Positions 16,858-24,371 of a stretch of DNA of 64,000 nt are shown here, one piece after another (within the stretch, counting starts at the first letter, position 1; each line of letters opens with the position of its first letter). This DNA comes from Streptomyces sp. NRRL F-6492 (lineage in GTDB: Bacteria > Actinomycetota > Actinomycetes > Streptomycetales > Streptomycetaceae), in assembly GCF_001280125.1 (NCBI RefSeq), contig NZ_LGEG01000114.1, forward strand, positions 1 through 64,000. Direction: 5' to 3'. Below the pieces are notes generated by a model that saw only the letters and a program-made list of their open reading frames with translations, was not told the origin of the DNA and ran no database searches. The position numbers and the translations under genes are program-made.

Positions 16858-17253
16858 TCAGGCCAGGTCGATGTGCACGCTGGTCGACTTCACGCGCGCG
16901 GTGGCCTGCATGCCGACCTGGAGGCCCAGCTCCTCCACGGCCTCCCGGGTGAGGAGCGAGACGAGCCGGTGCGGACCGGCCTGGATCTCGACCTGGGCCG
17001 CGACGTCCCCGAGCTTGACCGCGGTCACGATCCCCGGGAACGCGTTGCGCGCCGAGGTGTACGGCTCCTCGCCGTCCCCGGCGGCGCCCTGGCCGACCTC
17101 GACGGAGAAGGCGGCGAGGTCGCGGCCGTCGATGAGCCGTCGGCCGTTCTCGTCGCGGTGGGTGGTGACCCGGCCCGCGTCGGCCCAGCGGCGTGCCGTG
17201 TCGGGGCTCACGCCCAGCAGGCGCGCCGCCTGTCCGATGGTGTAGGACTGCAT
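16858..17253 (-). CDS. HTH-TOBE molybdenum-pterin/molybdate-binding protein
   Basis: The 131-aa protein combines a MerR/excisionase-like HTH (SYTIGQAARLLGVSPDTARRWADAG, 3-27) with one C-terminal TOBE/Mop domain (about 62-131: NAFPGIVTAVKLGDVAAQVEI and GMQATARVKSTSVHIDL). Mop domains bind molybdate or tungstate oxyanions. The architecture suggests a molybdate-sensing DNA-binding protein or storage molbindin. The ATG at 17253 starts the HTH cleanly; an upstream in-frame ATG would add an unstructured Cys-containing stretch. No modABC transporter lies beside it in this window. Confidence 0.85.
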   Translation of the reverse strand: MQSYTIGQAARLLGVSPDTARRWADAGRVTTHRDENGRRLIDGRDLAAFSVEVGQGAAGDGEEPYTSARNAFPGIVTAVKLGDVAAQVEIQAGPHRLVSLLTREAVEELGLQVGMQATARVKSTSVHIDLA

Positions 17254-17336
17254 GCGCGCAAGGTTAGGTGCCTGATTGCCGCACATGCAAGGAGAAGTGG
17301 GCACTTCTCGCCGCATCTGCGAGCCCGGTGGGAGGC

Positions 17337-17816
17337 TCAGGAGGCTCCCGGCCCCCGTCCGACCGCCTCGACCAGCGGCAGCAGCCGGTGGGGGACCCGC
17401 TCGCGCAGCGCGATCTCGGTGCGGGTGCGGACCACCCCGGGCAGCCGGATGAGCCGCTGGATGACGTCCTCCAGGTGTCCGGCGTCCCGTGCCACCACCC
17501 GGGTCAGCAGATCGCCGCCGCCGGTGATGGAGAAGGCCTCCACGATCTCCGGCACGGCCGCGAGGGCGTCCCCGACCTCGTCGAGGCGTCCCTGGGTCAC
17601 CTCGACGTGCACGAAGGCGAGCACCGGGTGGCCGAGGGCGGCGGGGGAGAGGACCGGTCCGGTCGCGGTGATCACCCCGTCCCGCTCCAGGCGGTCGATC
17701 CGGGCCTGTACGGTGCCCCGCGCCACGCCCAGGATTCGCGCGTACTCGCGCACGCTCGTCCTCGGCTGCTCGATCAGCAGCCGCAGGATCCGGGTGTCGA
17801 GCTCGTCCACCGCCAT
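17337..17816 (-). CDS. Lrp/AsnC-family transcriptional regulator
   Basis: The 159-aa protein has an N-terminal HTH (ELDTRILRLLIEQPRTSVREYARILGVARGTVQARIDRLERDGVI) and a RAM-type C-terminal domain (about 65-150: VLAFVHVEVTQG and GGDLLTRVVARDAGHLEDVI), the normal two-domain layout of feast/famine regulators that bind amino acids. It is monocistronic, between the molybdate-binding gene and the DoxX-like gene. The target and amino-acid effector are not evident. Confidence 0.92.
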   Translation of the reverse strand: MAVDELDTRILRLLIEQPRTSVREYARILGVARGTVQARIDRLERDGVITATGPVLSPAALGHPVLAFVHVEVTQGRLDEVGDALAAVPEIVEAFSITGGGDLLTRVVARDAGHLEDVIQRLIRLPGVVRTRTEIALRERVPHRLLPLVEAVGRGPGAS

Positions 17817-17884
17817 GCCCCGCCGGCCTCCTTCGGTCCCGCCTGCCCGGGGCCGACTCTACGCTTCCCGGGTCCCGCCGCTCC

Positions 17885-18256
17885 TCAGTCCTCCGCGCGG
17901 GCCGCGTGCCTGGCCCAGAGGACCAGGGGCAGCTGGAGGGGGAGGCGGCCGTAGGCGACGGCCCTGGCCGCCGCCGGGCGGTGGCGCCAGTCGTACGCCA
18001 TCTTCACGTTGGCCGGGAAGACGGCCGTGAAGAAGAGGGCGGTCGCGCGGGCGCTCGCCCGGCGCGTGCCCGGCACCGCGAGACCGGCGGCGAGCGCCAG
18101 CTCGGCGACCCCGCTGATCCGCGTCCACGTCCTCGGGCTGCCCGGCAGGGCGCGCGGCACGATCGAGTCGAACGTCCTCGGGGTGAGGAAGTGGGCGGTG
18201 CCCGCGGCGGCCATCAGGCCGGCGAGAGCGAGGGCGGAACGTGCGGGCCGGGGCAT
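17885..18256 (-). CDS. DoxX-like small membrane protein
   Basis: The 123-aa protein has four hydrophobic helices and the DoxX-like pattern GTAHFLTPRTFDSIVPRALPG followed by RISGVAELALAAGL and ALFFTAVFPANVKMAYDWRHRP. The family is widespread, and some members work in redox or sulfur metabolism. The start is decided by GGAGGA 6 nt upstream of ATG 18256. A palindromic operator at 18288-18305 lies about 30 nt upstream, suggesting tight repression by an unlinked TetR-like protein. Confidence 0.82.
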   Translation of the reverse strand: MPRPARSALALAGLMAAAGTAHFLTPRTFDSIVPRALPGSPRTWTRISGVAELALAAGLAVPGTRRASARATALFFTAVFPANVKMAYDWRHRPAAARAVAYGRLPLQLPLVLWARHAARAED

Positions 18257-18287
18257 GGGGATCCTCCGAAACGACGGCGCGGAACTG

Positions 18288-18305
18288 TTACTGACGGGTA
18301 AGTAA
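18288..18305. promoter_or_regulatory. TTACT-N8-AGTAA palindromic operator upstream of DoxX-like gene
   Basis: TTACTGACGGGTAAGTAA is an imperfect 18-bp palindrome: the outer five base pairs match exactly and the inner AC/GT also pair. It resembles operators of TetR-family repressors and lies where the minus-strand promoter is expected. No cognate regulator is adjacent. Confidence 0.5.
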
Positions 18306-18414
18306 GCAGTGAGAATAGGCATGCGCGGGGCGAAGCGTCGAGACCCGGAGCCGTGTCCCGCCGGAATCCGGGCCGCCGTTCCCGCCCGCCGCGACGACGG
18401 GGTTCCGGCGGAAA

Positions 18415-18472
18415 TGGTCCGTTGGCCCACCAGTGGAGCACACCGGCCTCCTCTCGCCGGGCCAATGGACCA
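18415..18472. repeat. 14-bp inverted repeat in the long leader before the FUSC gene
   Basis: Arms TGGTCCGTTGGCCC (18415-18428) and GGGCCAATGGACCA (18459-18472) pair at 13 of 14 positions around a 30-nt loop. A related GAGCCAATGGGCTC lies just downstream (about 18491-18504). This is the only structure I see in the 410-bp gap 18257-18668 apart from the operator above. It could be an RNA hairpin or protein-binding sites. Confidence 0.45.
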
Positions 18473-18668
18473 GCGGATCCGGGATGAGTTGAGCCAATGG
18501 GCTCCGGATGTTTTCCTGTGTCGTATCCACGTACTTTCGGCGCCGCGCAGCGCCGGGGCGGCGACGAGGCCGGTCCGGACCGCGGCGCCTTCGTCGTGTC
18601 CGCGCGACCCCACCACCCCGGGGCACCGCACGGCAGGCGAAAGGCAAGACAAGGGGGCGGCCCTAGCC

Positions 18669-20180
18669 GTGAAGAAGATGTTCGTGGCCCCGGATCCGGG
18701 CCTCGTCCGACTGCGCGTCTCCCTGCGGGCGGTCCTCGGCATCGGCCTCGCGGTCGCGCTCGCCGAGCTCGCGGGGTTCTCCCTCACCGCCTCCATCACG
18801 GCCGGCCTCGCCGCGCTGCTCGCCCTCTTCACCGTGGGCGACCCGACCGTGCGCCGCCAGGCCGTCACCACCGCCCTGCTGCCGGCCGCCGGCTTCCCCG
18901 TCCTCGCCCTGGCGACCCTCCTCCACGACGCCCCCCTCCTCCGTGACGCCACCTGGCTCCTCGTCGTCTTCGCCGGGGTCTACGCCCGCCGCTGGGGGCC
19001 GCGCGGACACGCCCTCGGCATCTTCGCCTTCATGCAGTTCTTCGTGACGCAGTTCCTGCACGCCCTGCCCGCGCAGCTGCCCGAGCTGTACGCGGCCGTG
19101 GCCCTCGCCCTGCTCGCCTCCGGCGCCGTCCGCTTCGGCGCCTGGTGCATCGAGCGGCGCGTCCCGCCGCCCGCCGGGCCCGCCCCGATGCCGGGCGCCG
19201 GCCTCGCCCGCCCCACCACCCGCCAGGCCTTCCAGGCCACCGCCGCCTGCGCCGTCGCCCTCGCCGCCGGCCAGCTGATCTCCCCCGAGCGCTGGTACTG
19301 GGCCGTCGGCACCGCCTGGTGGATCTTCGTCAACACCGCCTCGCGCGGCGAGACCCTCGTCCGGGGCTTCCGCCGGGTCCTCGGCACCGTGACCGGCATC
19401 GCCGCCGGACTCCTGATCGCCGTCCCCCTGGGCGGCGCGCCCGCCCCGACCGCCCTCCTCGTCGCCGTGTCCGTCTTCGGGATCTTCTACACCGCCCCGC
19501 TCTCGTACAGCTGGATGATGTTCTTCGTGACCGTCATGGCCGGACTGCTGTACGGGCTGCTCGGCGTCCTGCACCCCGGGCTGCTGCTCCTGCGCTTCCA
19601 GGAGACCGCCGTCGGCGCGATCGGCGCCGCGATCGGCGTGGCCCTGCTGCCCGTGACCACCCACGCCGCCACCAACGCCTGGATCGAGCGGGCCGTGACC
19701 TGCGTGCACACCTGCACCACGGCCGCCGCCCGCCGGCTCGCCGGCGACCCGGACGCCGACCCGGCGCCGCACGCCGCCGAGCTCGAACTCCTCCTCGGCC
19801 GGGTCCGGCTCTCCCTCGCGCCGCTCGTGCACCCGCTGAGCCCGCTGCGCGCCCGCAAGGCCCGCGCCCGCCGGGTCCTCGCGCTCCTGGACGACTGCGC
19901 CCGCGAGATCAGGGGCCTGGCCGCCGTCGCCGCCGACCCGGACGCCTCGCACGACGCCCGGCTCGCGGCCGCCGCCTGGCGCGTCGAGGCCGCCGTCCAC
20001 GCCCTCGTACCCCCGGCGCGGCCCGTACGGTCCTCGGTCGCCGAAGCGGCCGGAGTGCCGCGCCACCACCCCGGCGCCGAGGCCGCCCTCGGCCATCTGC
20101 ACGGCCTGGAGCAGGCGCTCGTCGACCTCGCGACGCCCCTGCGCACCTCCCCGCGCGCACCCCTGGTCCCGGCCGCCTGA
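18669..20180 (+). CDS. FUSC-family (aromatic acid exporter-like) membrane protein
   Basis: The 503-aa protein has two blocks of transmembrane helices (about 20-150 and 185-330) and a long cytoplasmic helical tail, the layout of FUSC/ArAE-type exporters; the segment around 195-260 matches the FUSC_2 region (QAFQATAACAVALAAGQLISPERWYWAVGTAWWIFVN). It probably exports aromatic or other small acids. The GTG start VKKMFVAPDPG follows GGGGG at 18653-18657 with rather long spacing. A longer in-frame start near 18309 would run through non-conserved leader sequence and was rejected. Confidence 0.82.
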   Translation: MKKMFVAPDPGLVRLRVSLRAVLGIGLAVALAELAGFSLTASITAGLAALLALFTVGDPTVRRQAVTTALLPAAGFPVLALATLLHDAPLLRDATWLLVVFAGVYARRWGPRGHALGIFAFMQFFVTQFLHALPAQLPELYAAVALALLASGAVRFGAWCIERRVPPPAGPAPMPGAGLARPTTRQAFQATAACAVALAAGQLISPERWYWAVGTAWWIFVNTASRGETLVRGFRRVLGTVTGIAAGLLIAVPLGGAPAPTALLVAVSVFGIFYTAPLSYSWMMFFVTVMAGLLYGLLGVLHPGLLLLRFQETAVGAIGAAIGVALLPVTTHAATNAWIERAVTCVHTCTTAAARRLAGDPDADPAPHAAELELLLGRVRLSLAPLVHPLSPLRARKARARRVLALLDDCAREIRGLAAVAADPDASHDARLAAAAWRVEAAVHALVPPARPVRSSVAEAAGVPRHHPGAEAALGHLHGLEQALVDLATPLRTSPRAPLVPAA

Positions 20181-20181
20181 A

Positions 20182-20225
20182 CCGGAACGCTCCGACCCGG
20201 GGCTGGAACCGATCCCCGGTTCCGG
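20182..20225 (+). terminator. Nested hairpin after FUSC gene
   Basis: CCGGAAC (20182-20188) pairs with GTTCCGG (20219-20225), and CCGGGG (20197-20202) can alternatively pair with CCCCGG (20214-20219). The structure follows the stop codon directly, so it likely ends the FUSC transcript, although alternative pairings are possible. Confidence 0.5.
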
Positions 20226-20228
20226 CCC

Positions 20229-20244
20229 CTTGGTCTAGACCCCT
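20229..20244. promoter_or_regulatory. DasR-responsive element (dre)-like operator
   Basis: CTTGGTCTAGACCCCT contains the perfect palindrome GGTCTAGACC and agrees at 13 of 16 positions with the dre consensus as I recall it, ACTGGTCTAGACCACT. It overlaps the expected promoter of the lactonase gene (possible -10 TACCGT at 20247-20252). DasR is the GntR-family regulator of N-acetylglucosamine metabolism in Streptomyces; it is not encoded in this window. Confidence 0.65.
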
Positions 20245-20305
20245 GCTACCGTCGGCCGCGGAACGGCCGGCCGAACGCGACCGGCACCGGGACAGGGGAG
20301 ACGCC

Positions 20306-21370
20306 GTGGGCGACACAGGGACGGTTCGGGACCGGGAGCACGGGAGCGCGGTACGCGCGTACGTCGGCTCCTTCACCTCGGCGGGCGGACGCGGCGTCCT
20401 CACCGCCGAGGTCGACGGCGAGACGGGCGCGCTGACCGTCACCGGCGCCAGTGACGCCGTGACCGACCCCTCCTTCCTCGCCCTCGCGGGACCCCTGCTG
20501 TACGCCGTGTCCGAGACCGACGCGGGCGCCGTCGCCGCCTTCGACGTCACCGGCCCCGAGCCCCGGCCGCTCGGCGCGACCGTCCCCGTCGACGGCGCCG
20601 GACCCACCCACCTCTCCCTGGCCGGGGGGCAGGTCCTCACCGCCAACTACACCTCCGGCAGCGTCACCGTCCTGCCCCTGGCCGTCGACGGCGCCGTCCG
20701 CCCCGCCACGGCGGTCCTGCGCCACGAGGGGAGCGGGCCCGTCGCGGACCGCCAGAGCGGCCCCCACGCCCACCAGGTCCTCCCCGACCCCAGCGGCCGC
20801 TGGGCCCTGAGCGTGGACCTCGGCACCGACTCCGTGTGGACCTACGCCCTCGACCCCGCCACCGGGGAGCCCGCCCTCCACGCCGAGACCGCGCTGCGCC
20901 CCGGCACCGGACCGCGCCACCTCGCCTTCCACCCGGCCGGCACCCACGCGTACGTCCTGCACGAGCTGGAACCCGTCCTCACCGTCTGCCGCTGGGACGC
21001 GGAGACCGGCACCCTCGAACCGCTCGGCGAGACCCCCGTCGTCCCCGAGGGCGCCCCCGGCCCCAGCTACCCCTCCGAGGTGGTCGTCGCCCCCGACGGC
21101 CGCTTCCTCTGGGCCGCGATCCGCGGCGACGACACCCTCGCCGTCCTCGCCCTCGACCCCGACGGGTCGAAGGCCGGACTGACCGCCACCGTGCCCTGCG
21201 GCGGCACCTGGCCCCGCGACCTGACCCTCGCCCCCTCGGGGCGGCACCTGTACGCGGCGAACGAGCGCTCCGGCGACGTCACCTGGTTCGCCGTCGACCC
21301 CGAGACCGGCGTCCCGGCCCGCGCGGGCTCGATCGAGGCCCCGGCCGCCTCCTGCGTCGTCCTCGGCTGA
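20306..21370 (+). CDS. Lactonase-family beta-propeller protein (6-phosphogluconolactonase-like)
   Basis: The 354-aa seven-bladed propeller of the YbhE/Pgl lactonase family has repeating blade motifs such as YVGSFTSAGGRG, GPTHLSLAGGQVLTANYTSGSVTVLPL, QSGPHAHQVLPDPSGRWALSVDLGTDSV, GPRHLAFHPAGTHAYVLHEL and WPRDLTLAPSGRHLYAANERS. Bacterial members hydrolyse 6-phosphogluconolactone or other sugar lactones. The GTG is set by AGGGGAG (20294-20300). A dre-like operator lies about 60 nt upstream, linking it to amino-sugar control; the amino-sugar-type kinase gene is 1.2 kb away on the other strand. A bidirectional hairpin follows. Confidence 0.87.
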   Translation: MGDTGTVRDREHGSAVRAYVGSFTSAGGRGVLTAEVDGETGALTVTGASDAVTDPSFLALAGPLLYAVSETDAGAVAAFDVTGPEPRPLGATVPVDGAGPTHLSLAGGQVLTANYTSGSVTVLPLAVDGAVRPATAVLRHEGSGPVADRQSGPHAHQVLPDPSGRWALSVDLGTDSVWTYALDPATGEPALHAETALRPGTGPRHLAFHPAGTHAYVLHELEPVLTVCRWDAETGTLEPLGETPVVPEGAPGPSYPSEVVVAPDGRFLWAAIRGDDTLAVLALDPDGSKAGLTATVPCGGTWPRDLTLAPSGRHLYAANERSGDVTWFAVDPETGVPARAGSIEAPAASCVVLG

Positions 21371-21395
21371 GTGGCCGCCCCCGGCCGGACGCGCC

Positions 21396-21427
21396 GAAGG
21401 GCCCGCACCGCCCGGTGCGGGCCCTTC
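21396..21427. terminator. Bidirectional terminator between convergent genes
   Basis: GAAGGGCCCGCACCG and CGGTGCGGGCCCTTC form a perfect 15-bp stem around a 2-nt centre. It sits 26 nt after the lactonase stop and 30 nt from the stop of the convergent CbiX-like gene, so it can serve both. Confidence 0.85.
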
Positions 21428-21456
21428 CGTGGGAGCGGCGAACGGCGTCGCGGCCC

Positions 21457-22380
21457 TCAGAGCGCGGGCGCGCCCTGCGGCTGCTGCGGCGGGATGCCGA
21501 GCACGGCCGAGTACTGCGAGAGCACCAGCTTGCCGATCGCCGGGTAGGCGCCCAGCGGCTCGGCGGCGGCGCACCCGGACTCCTTCGAGGCCTCGTCGAG
21601 GAGCCCCTCGGCCAGCTCGGGACCGATCAGGTACGGCGCGAGGGCCAGCTGCTCCGAACCGGCGGCGCGCAGCTGCTCGGCGACGGAGGCGATCGAGCCC
21701 TCCTGGTCGAGCGCGGCGGCGATCACCGGCACGGCGAGGCGCGCGGCGAGCAGCATGCCGGTGATCCCGGCGGCCTGCACGGCCTCCTCGCCGCCGACCG
21801 TGGCCAGGATGATGCCGTCGGCGGCCGTCGTGACCGTGAACAGGCGGGCGCGGTCGGCACGGGCCAGGCCCGCCTCCGACAGGCGCACGTGCAGCGCCTC
21901 CGCCAGCAGCGGGTGCGGACCGAGGACGTCGGTCAGCTCGGCGGTGTTGCCGCCGTCCATCACGGCCTGGCGGACCCGGCGCATCTGGGCGCTGTCCGGA
22001 CCGGCGAGCAGCGGGACGACGACCGCGGCCGGACCCGTCGGGGCGGTGACCTCGCGGCCGGCGGCCACGGCCAGCTCGTACCGCTCGGTGCGCAGGGACT
22101 CGACGGCCGTCAGCACGTTCGCCAGGGACGGGAACTCGACGTCGTCGCCCTCCAGGAAGCCGATCACGGCCTCCAGGCCGGGCAGCTCGGAACGGGCGAT
22201 GCTCACGACCTCTTCGGCGAGCGAGCGTATGGCGGCGGAGGGCACGCCGGGCACGGCGAGAACCAGTGCGGGAGCGCCCTCGGGCGCCGCCGCGGGTTCG
22301 GGGCGACGGTGCCGCCCGGACTGGCGGGGTCGAGGCATTCGTACAGGCAGGCCGGAAGCAGGCCCAGTGGGGGAGCTCAT
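21457..22380 (-). CDS. CbiX/sirohydrochlorin chelatase-like protein
   Basis: The 307-aa protein looks like two chelatase-like halves, with the CbiX-type segment LGPHPLLAEALHVRLSEAGLARA in the second. True chelatases begin a domain with a metal-binding His (typically in a VGHGSRD-like strand); here that strand reads LVLAVPGVPS, with no His, so catalysis is doubtful. The ATG at 22380 is preferred over 22434, which lacks support. Alternatives are a degenerate chelatase, a scaffold or a misassigned family. It is monocistronic, convergent with the lactonase gene. Confidence 0.65.
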   Translation of the reverse strand: MSSPTGPASGLPVRMPRPRQSGRHRRPEPAAAPEGAPALVLAVPGVPSAAIRSLAEEVVSIARSELPGLEAVIGFLEGDDVEFPSLANVLTAVESLRTERYELAVAAGREVTAPTGPAAVVVPLLAGPDSAQMRRVRQAVMDGGNTAELTDVLGPHPLLAEALHVRLSEAGLARADRARLFTVTTAADGIILATVGGEEAVQAAGITGMLLAARLAVPVIAAALDQEGSIASVAEQLRAAGSEQLALAPYLIGPELAEGLLDEASKESGCAAAEPLGAYPAIGKLVLSQYSAVLGIPPQQPQGAPAL

Positions 22381-22545
22381 GGCGCCGCATGCTACTGGTT
22401 TCGCCCCCGGCGCCGTTCGCTGAGGTGCGGTCACGCGCCTTCTGTCCCCCTATGTCCGGTCCCCGGCGCCCCTTCCGCCTCCCCCGGCCCCGCCTCCGCC
22501 CGCGCCCGGCCCGCCGCACCCGCTCCCACCTGGGCGGACGTCCCG

Positions 22546-23580
22546 CTACGAGACCCCTTCGCCGAACAGCCGGAGCAGCGAAGAGTCCTCCGGCAGCCGG
22601 AGCGTCCCGGCGGCGAGCGCCGAGGCGAGGGCGACCGCCCCCGCCAGCGGATCCCCCGCGGCCTCCACCGTCCGGGCATGCGGGAGCAGCTCCCCGAGCG
22701 CGGCCCGCAGGGGTACGAGCAGGGGGTCGCCCATCTTGAACAGGCCCCCGGTCAGGGCCACCACGGCCCCCGGCCCGGCCGGGCACGCGGCCGCGGCGGC
22801 CTCCGCGACGTGCGTACCGGCCCGGACGAGGACGTCCGCCGCCACCGGGTCCTCCGGGGCGCAGCGCCCCACCTCGGGCGCGAAGGAGGCGAGCACCGCG
22901 GGCCGGTCCGTCCGCGGATAGAGCACGCCCGGAAGGCCCGCCACCGGCCCGAACAGCTTCTCGGCCCGGTCCAGGAGCGCCGCCGAACCGCCGCGCCGCC
23001 CGTCGTGCGCGCGCATCGCCGCCTCCAGACCGGCCCGGCCGATCCAGGCGCCGCTGCCGCAGTCGCCCAGGAGGTGCCCCCAGCCGTCGGCCCGCCGCCA
23101 GGTCACCAGGTCCGTGCCGAGCGCGATCAGCCCCGTCCCGCCCGCGACGACCGCGCCCGGCCGCTGCCCGAGCGCCCCCGCGTACGCGGTGACCGCGTCG
23201 GCCGCGAGCGCGAGCCGCCGCACCCCCCACGCCTCCGCGAGCGCGCCCGGCAGGCCGGCCCGCAGCTCGTCCCCGAGGGTCGCCATGCCGGCGGCGCCCA
23301 CGGCCGCGGCGAGCACCGGCCGCCCGCCGAGGGGACCGGCGAGGTCGCGGACGGCCGGCAGGACCTGCTCCAGGAAGTGGGCGGCGGAGATCCCGCCCGG
23401 CCCGGTCCGCACCGGCTCGCGCGAGGCGCGGACGTCGAGGACCGTGCCGGTCGCGGCGTCGGCCAGGGCGATCCGCAGCCCCGAACCGCCGGAGTCGACA
23501 CCGACGACCAGGCCGTCCGGATCGACCGGATCGACCGAACTGCCCGAGGAGCCGGAGGGGTGGTCGTTCACGGAGACCAA
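22546..23580 (-). CDS. N-acetylglucosamine kinase-type ATPase (BadF/BadG family)
   Basis: The 344-aa sugar kinase of the ASKHA fold has phosphate-1 VVGVDSGGSGLRIALADA (near residue 25), AVGAAGMA, the conserved GGTGLIALG and GDCGSGAWIGRAGLEAAMR, and a C-terminal ALTGGLFKMG. This set fits the eukaryote-like GlcNAc kinase family that phosphorylates N-acetylglucosamine or related amino sugars using ATP. The start is uncertain: TTG 23580 has GAGGA about 9 nt upstream, and GTG 23571 is possible. It is divergent from ung. The dre-like site near the lactonase gene (20229-20244) supports amino-sugar metabolism in this neighbourhood. Confidence 0.85.
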   Translation of the reverse strand: MVSVNDHPSGSSGSSVDPVDPDGLVVGVDSGGSGLRIALADAATGTVLDVRASREPVRTGPGGISAAHFLEQVLPAVRDLAGPLGGRPVLAAAVGAAGMATLGDELRAGLPGALAEAWGVRRLALAADAVTAYAGALGQRPGAVVAGGTGLIALGTDLVTWRRADGWGHLLGDCGSGAWIGRAGLEAAMRAHDGRRGGSAALLDRAEKLFGPVAGLPGVLYPRTDRPAVLASFAPEVGRCAPEDPVAADVLVRAGTHVAEAAAAACPAGPGAVVALTGGLFKMGDPLLVPLRAALGELLPHARTVEAAGDPLAGAVALASALAAGTLRLPEDSSLLRLFGEGVS

Positions 23581-23639
23581 GGTGCACCGTCCTCGCGGGG
23601 AGTGGGCGGAGTCGGGCCCGCCGGACGTCCGGGCCGATT

Positions 23640-23663
23640 GTCACTGTAGGCCGGTAGAGTGAC
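23640..23663. promoter_or_regulatory. Inverted repeat overlapping the ung promoter
   Basis: GTCACT (23640-23645) and AGTGAC (23658-23663) form an inverted repeat with a 12-nt spacer. It overlaps a -10 like TAGAGT (23655-23660) that lies 8 nt before the ung start codon, indicating a leaderless, possibly repressed promoter. Confidence 0.45.
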
Positions 23664-23668
23664 GGACC

Positions 23669-24346
23669 GTGACAGCGCGACCTTTGAACGAACTGGTGGA
23701 GCCCGGCTGGGCGGAGGCCCTGAGTCCCGTCGCGGGGCGGGTGGCGGCGATGGGGGACTTCCTGCGCGCCGAGATCGCCGCGGGCCGGACCTACCTCCCC
23801 TCCGGGCCGAACGTCCTGCGGGCCTTCCAGCAGCCCTTCGACGACGTGAGGGTCCTGATCGTCGGTCAGGACCCCTACCCCACGCCCGGGATGGCGATCG
23901 GACTGAGCTTCGCGGTCGCGCCCGAGGTCCGCTCCCTGCCCGGCAGCCTGGAGAACATCTTCCGGGAGCTGCACACCGACCTGGGGCTGCCCCGGCCGTC
24001 GAACGGCGACCTGACCCCCTGGACCCGGCAGGGCGTCCTGCTCCTCAACAGGGCGCTGACCACCGCCCCGCGCAAGCCCGGCGCCCACCGGGACAAGGGC
24101 TGGGAAGAGGTCACCGAGCAGGCGATCCGCGCCCTCGCGGCCCGGGGCAAGCCCCTGGTGTCGATCCTGTGGGGCCGCGACGCCCGCAACACCCGCCCCT
24201 TCCTGGGCGGCCTCCCGGCGGTCGAGTCGGCGCACCCCTCCCCGATGTCGGCGGACCGGGGCTTCTTCGGCTCCCGGCCCTTCAGCCGCGCCAACGAACT
24301 CCTGCTCGGCCTGGGCGCGCAGCCGGTGGACTGGCGCCTGCCCTGA
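23669..24346 (+). CDS. ung: Uracil-DNA glycosylase
   Basis: The 225-aa family-1 UDG removes uracil from DNA to start base excision repair. Catalytic Asp68 lies in GQDPYPTPG (the canonical family motif has His after Tyr; Pro here matches actinobacterial paralogues), and the DNA-intercalation loop [17 protein letters not shown] starts at His189. [10 protein letters not shown] corresponds to the uracil-binding region. The GTG start lacks a ribosome binding site but sits 8 nt after TAGAGT, so it is probably leaderless. Length is typical. It may be a second UDG copy, since Streptomyces often have two. Confidence 0.93.
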   Translation: MTARPLNELVEPGWAEALSPVAGRVAAMGDFLRAEIAAGRTYLPSGPNVLRAFQQPFDDVRVLIVGQDPYPTPGMAIGLSFAVAPEVRSLPGSLENIFRELHTDLGLPRPSNGDLTPWTRQGVLLLNRALTTAPRKPGAHRDKGWEEVTEQAIRALAARGKPLVSILWGRDARNTRPFLGGLPAVESAHPSPMSADRGFFGSRPFSRANELLLGLGAQPVDWRLP

Positions 24347-24371
24347 CCCGGCGCGCGGGCGGCGGCGCGGC

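Noticed and set aside
18309..18668. N-terminal extension of the FUSC gene starting at an ATG near 18309
   Set aside because: The extra 120 residues are Arg/Pro-rich, overlap the hairpin leader and have no membrane or family character; VKKMFVAPDPG is a better start.
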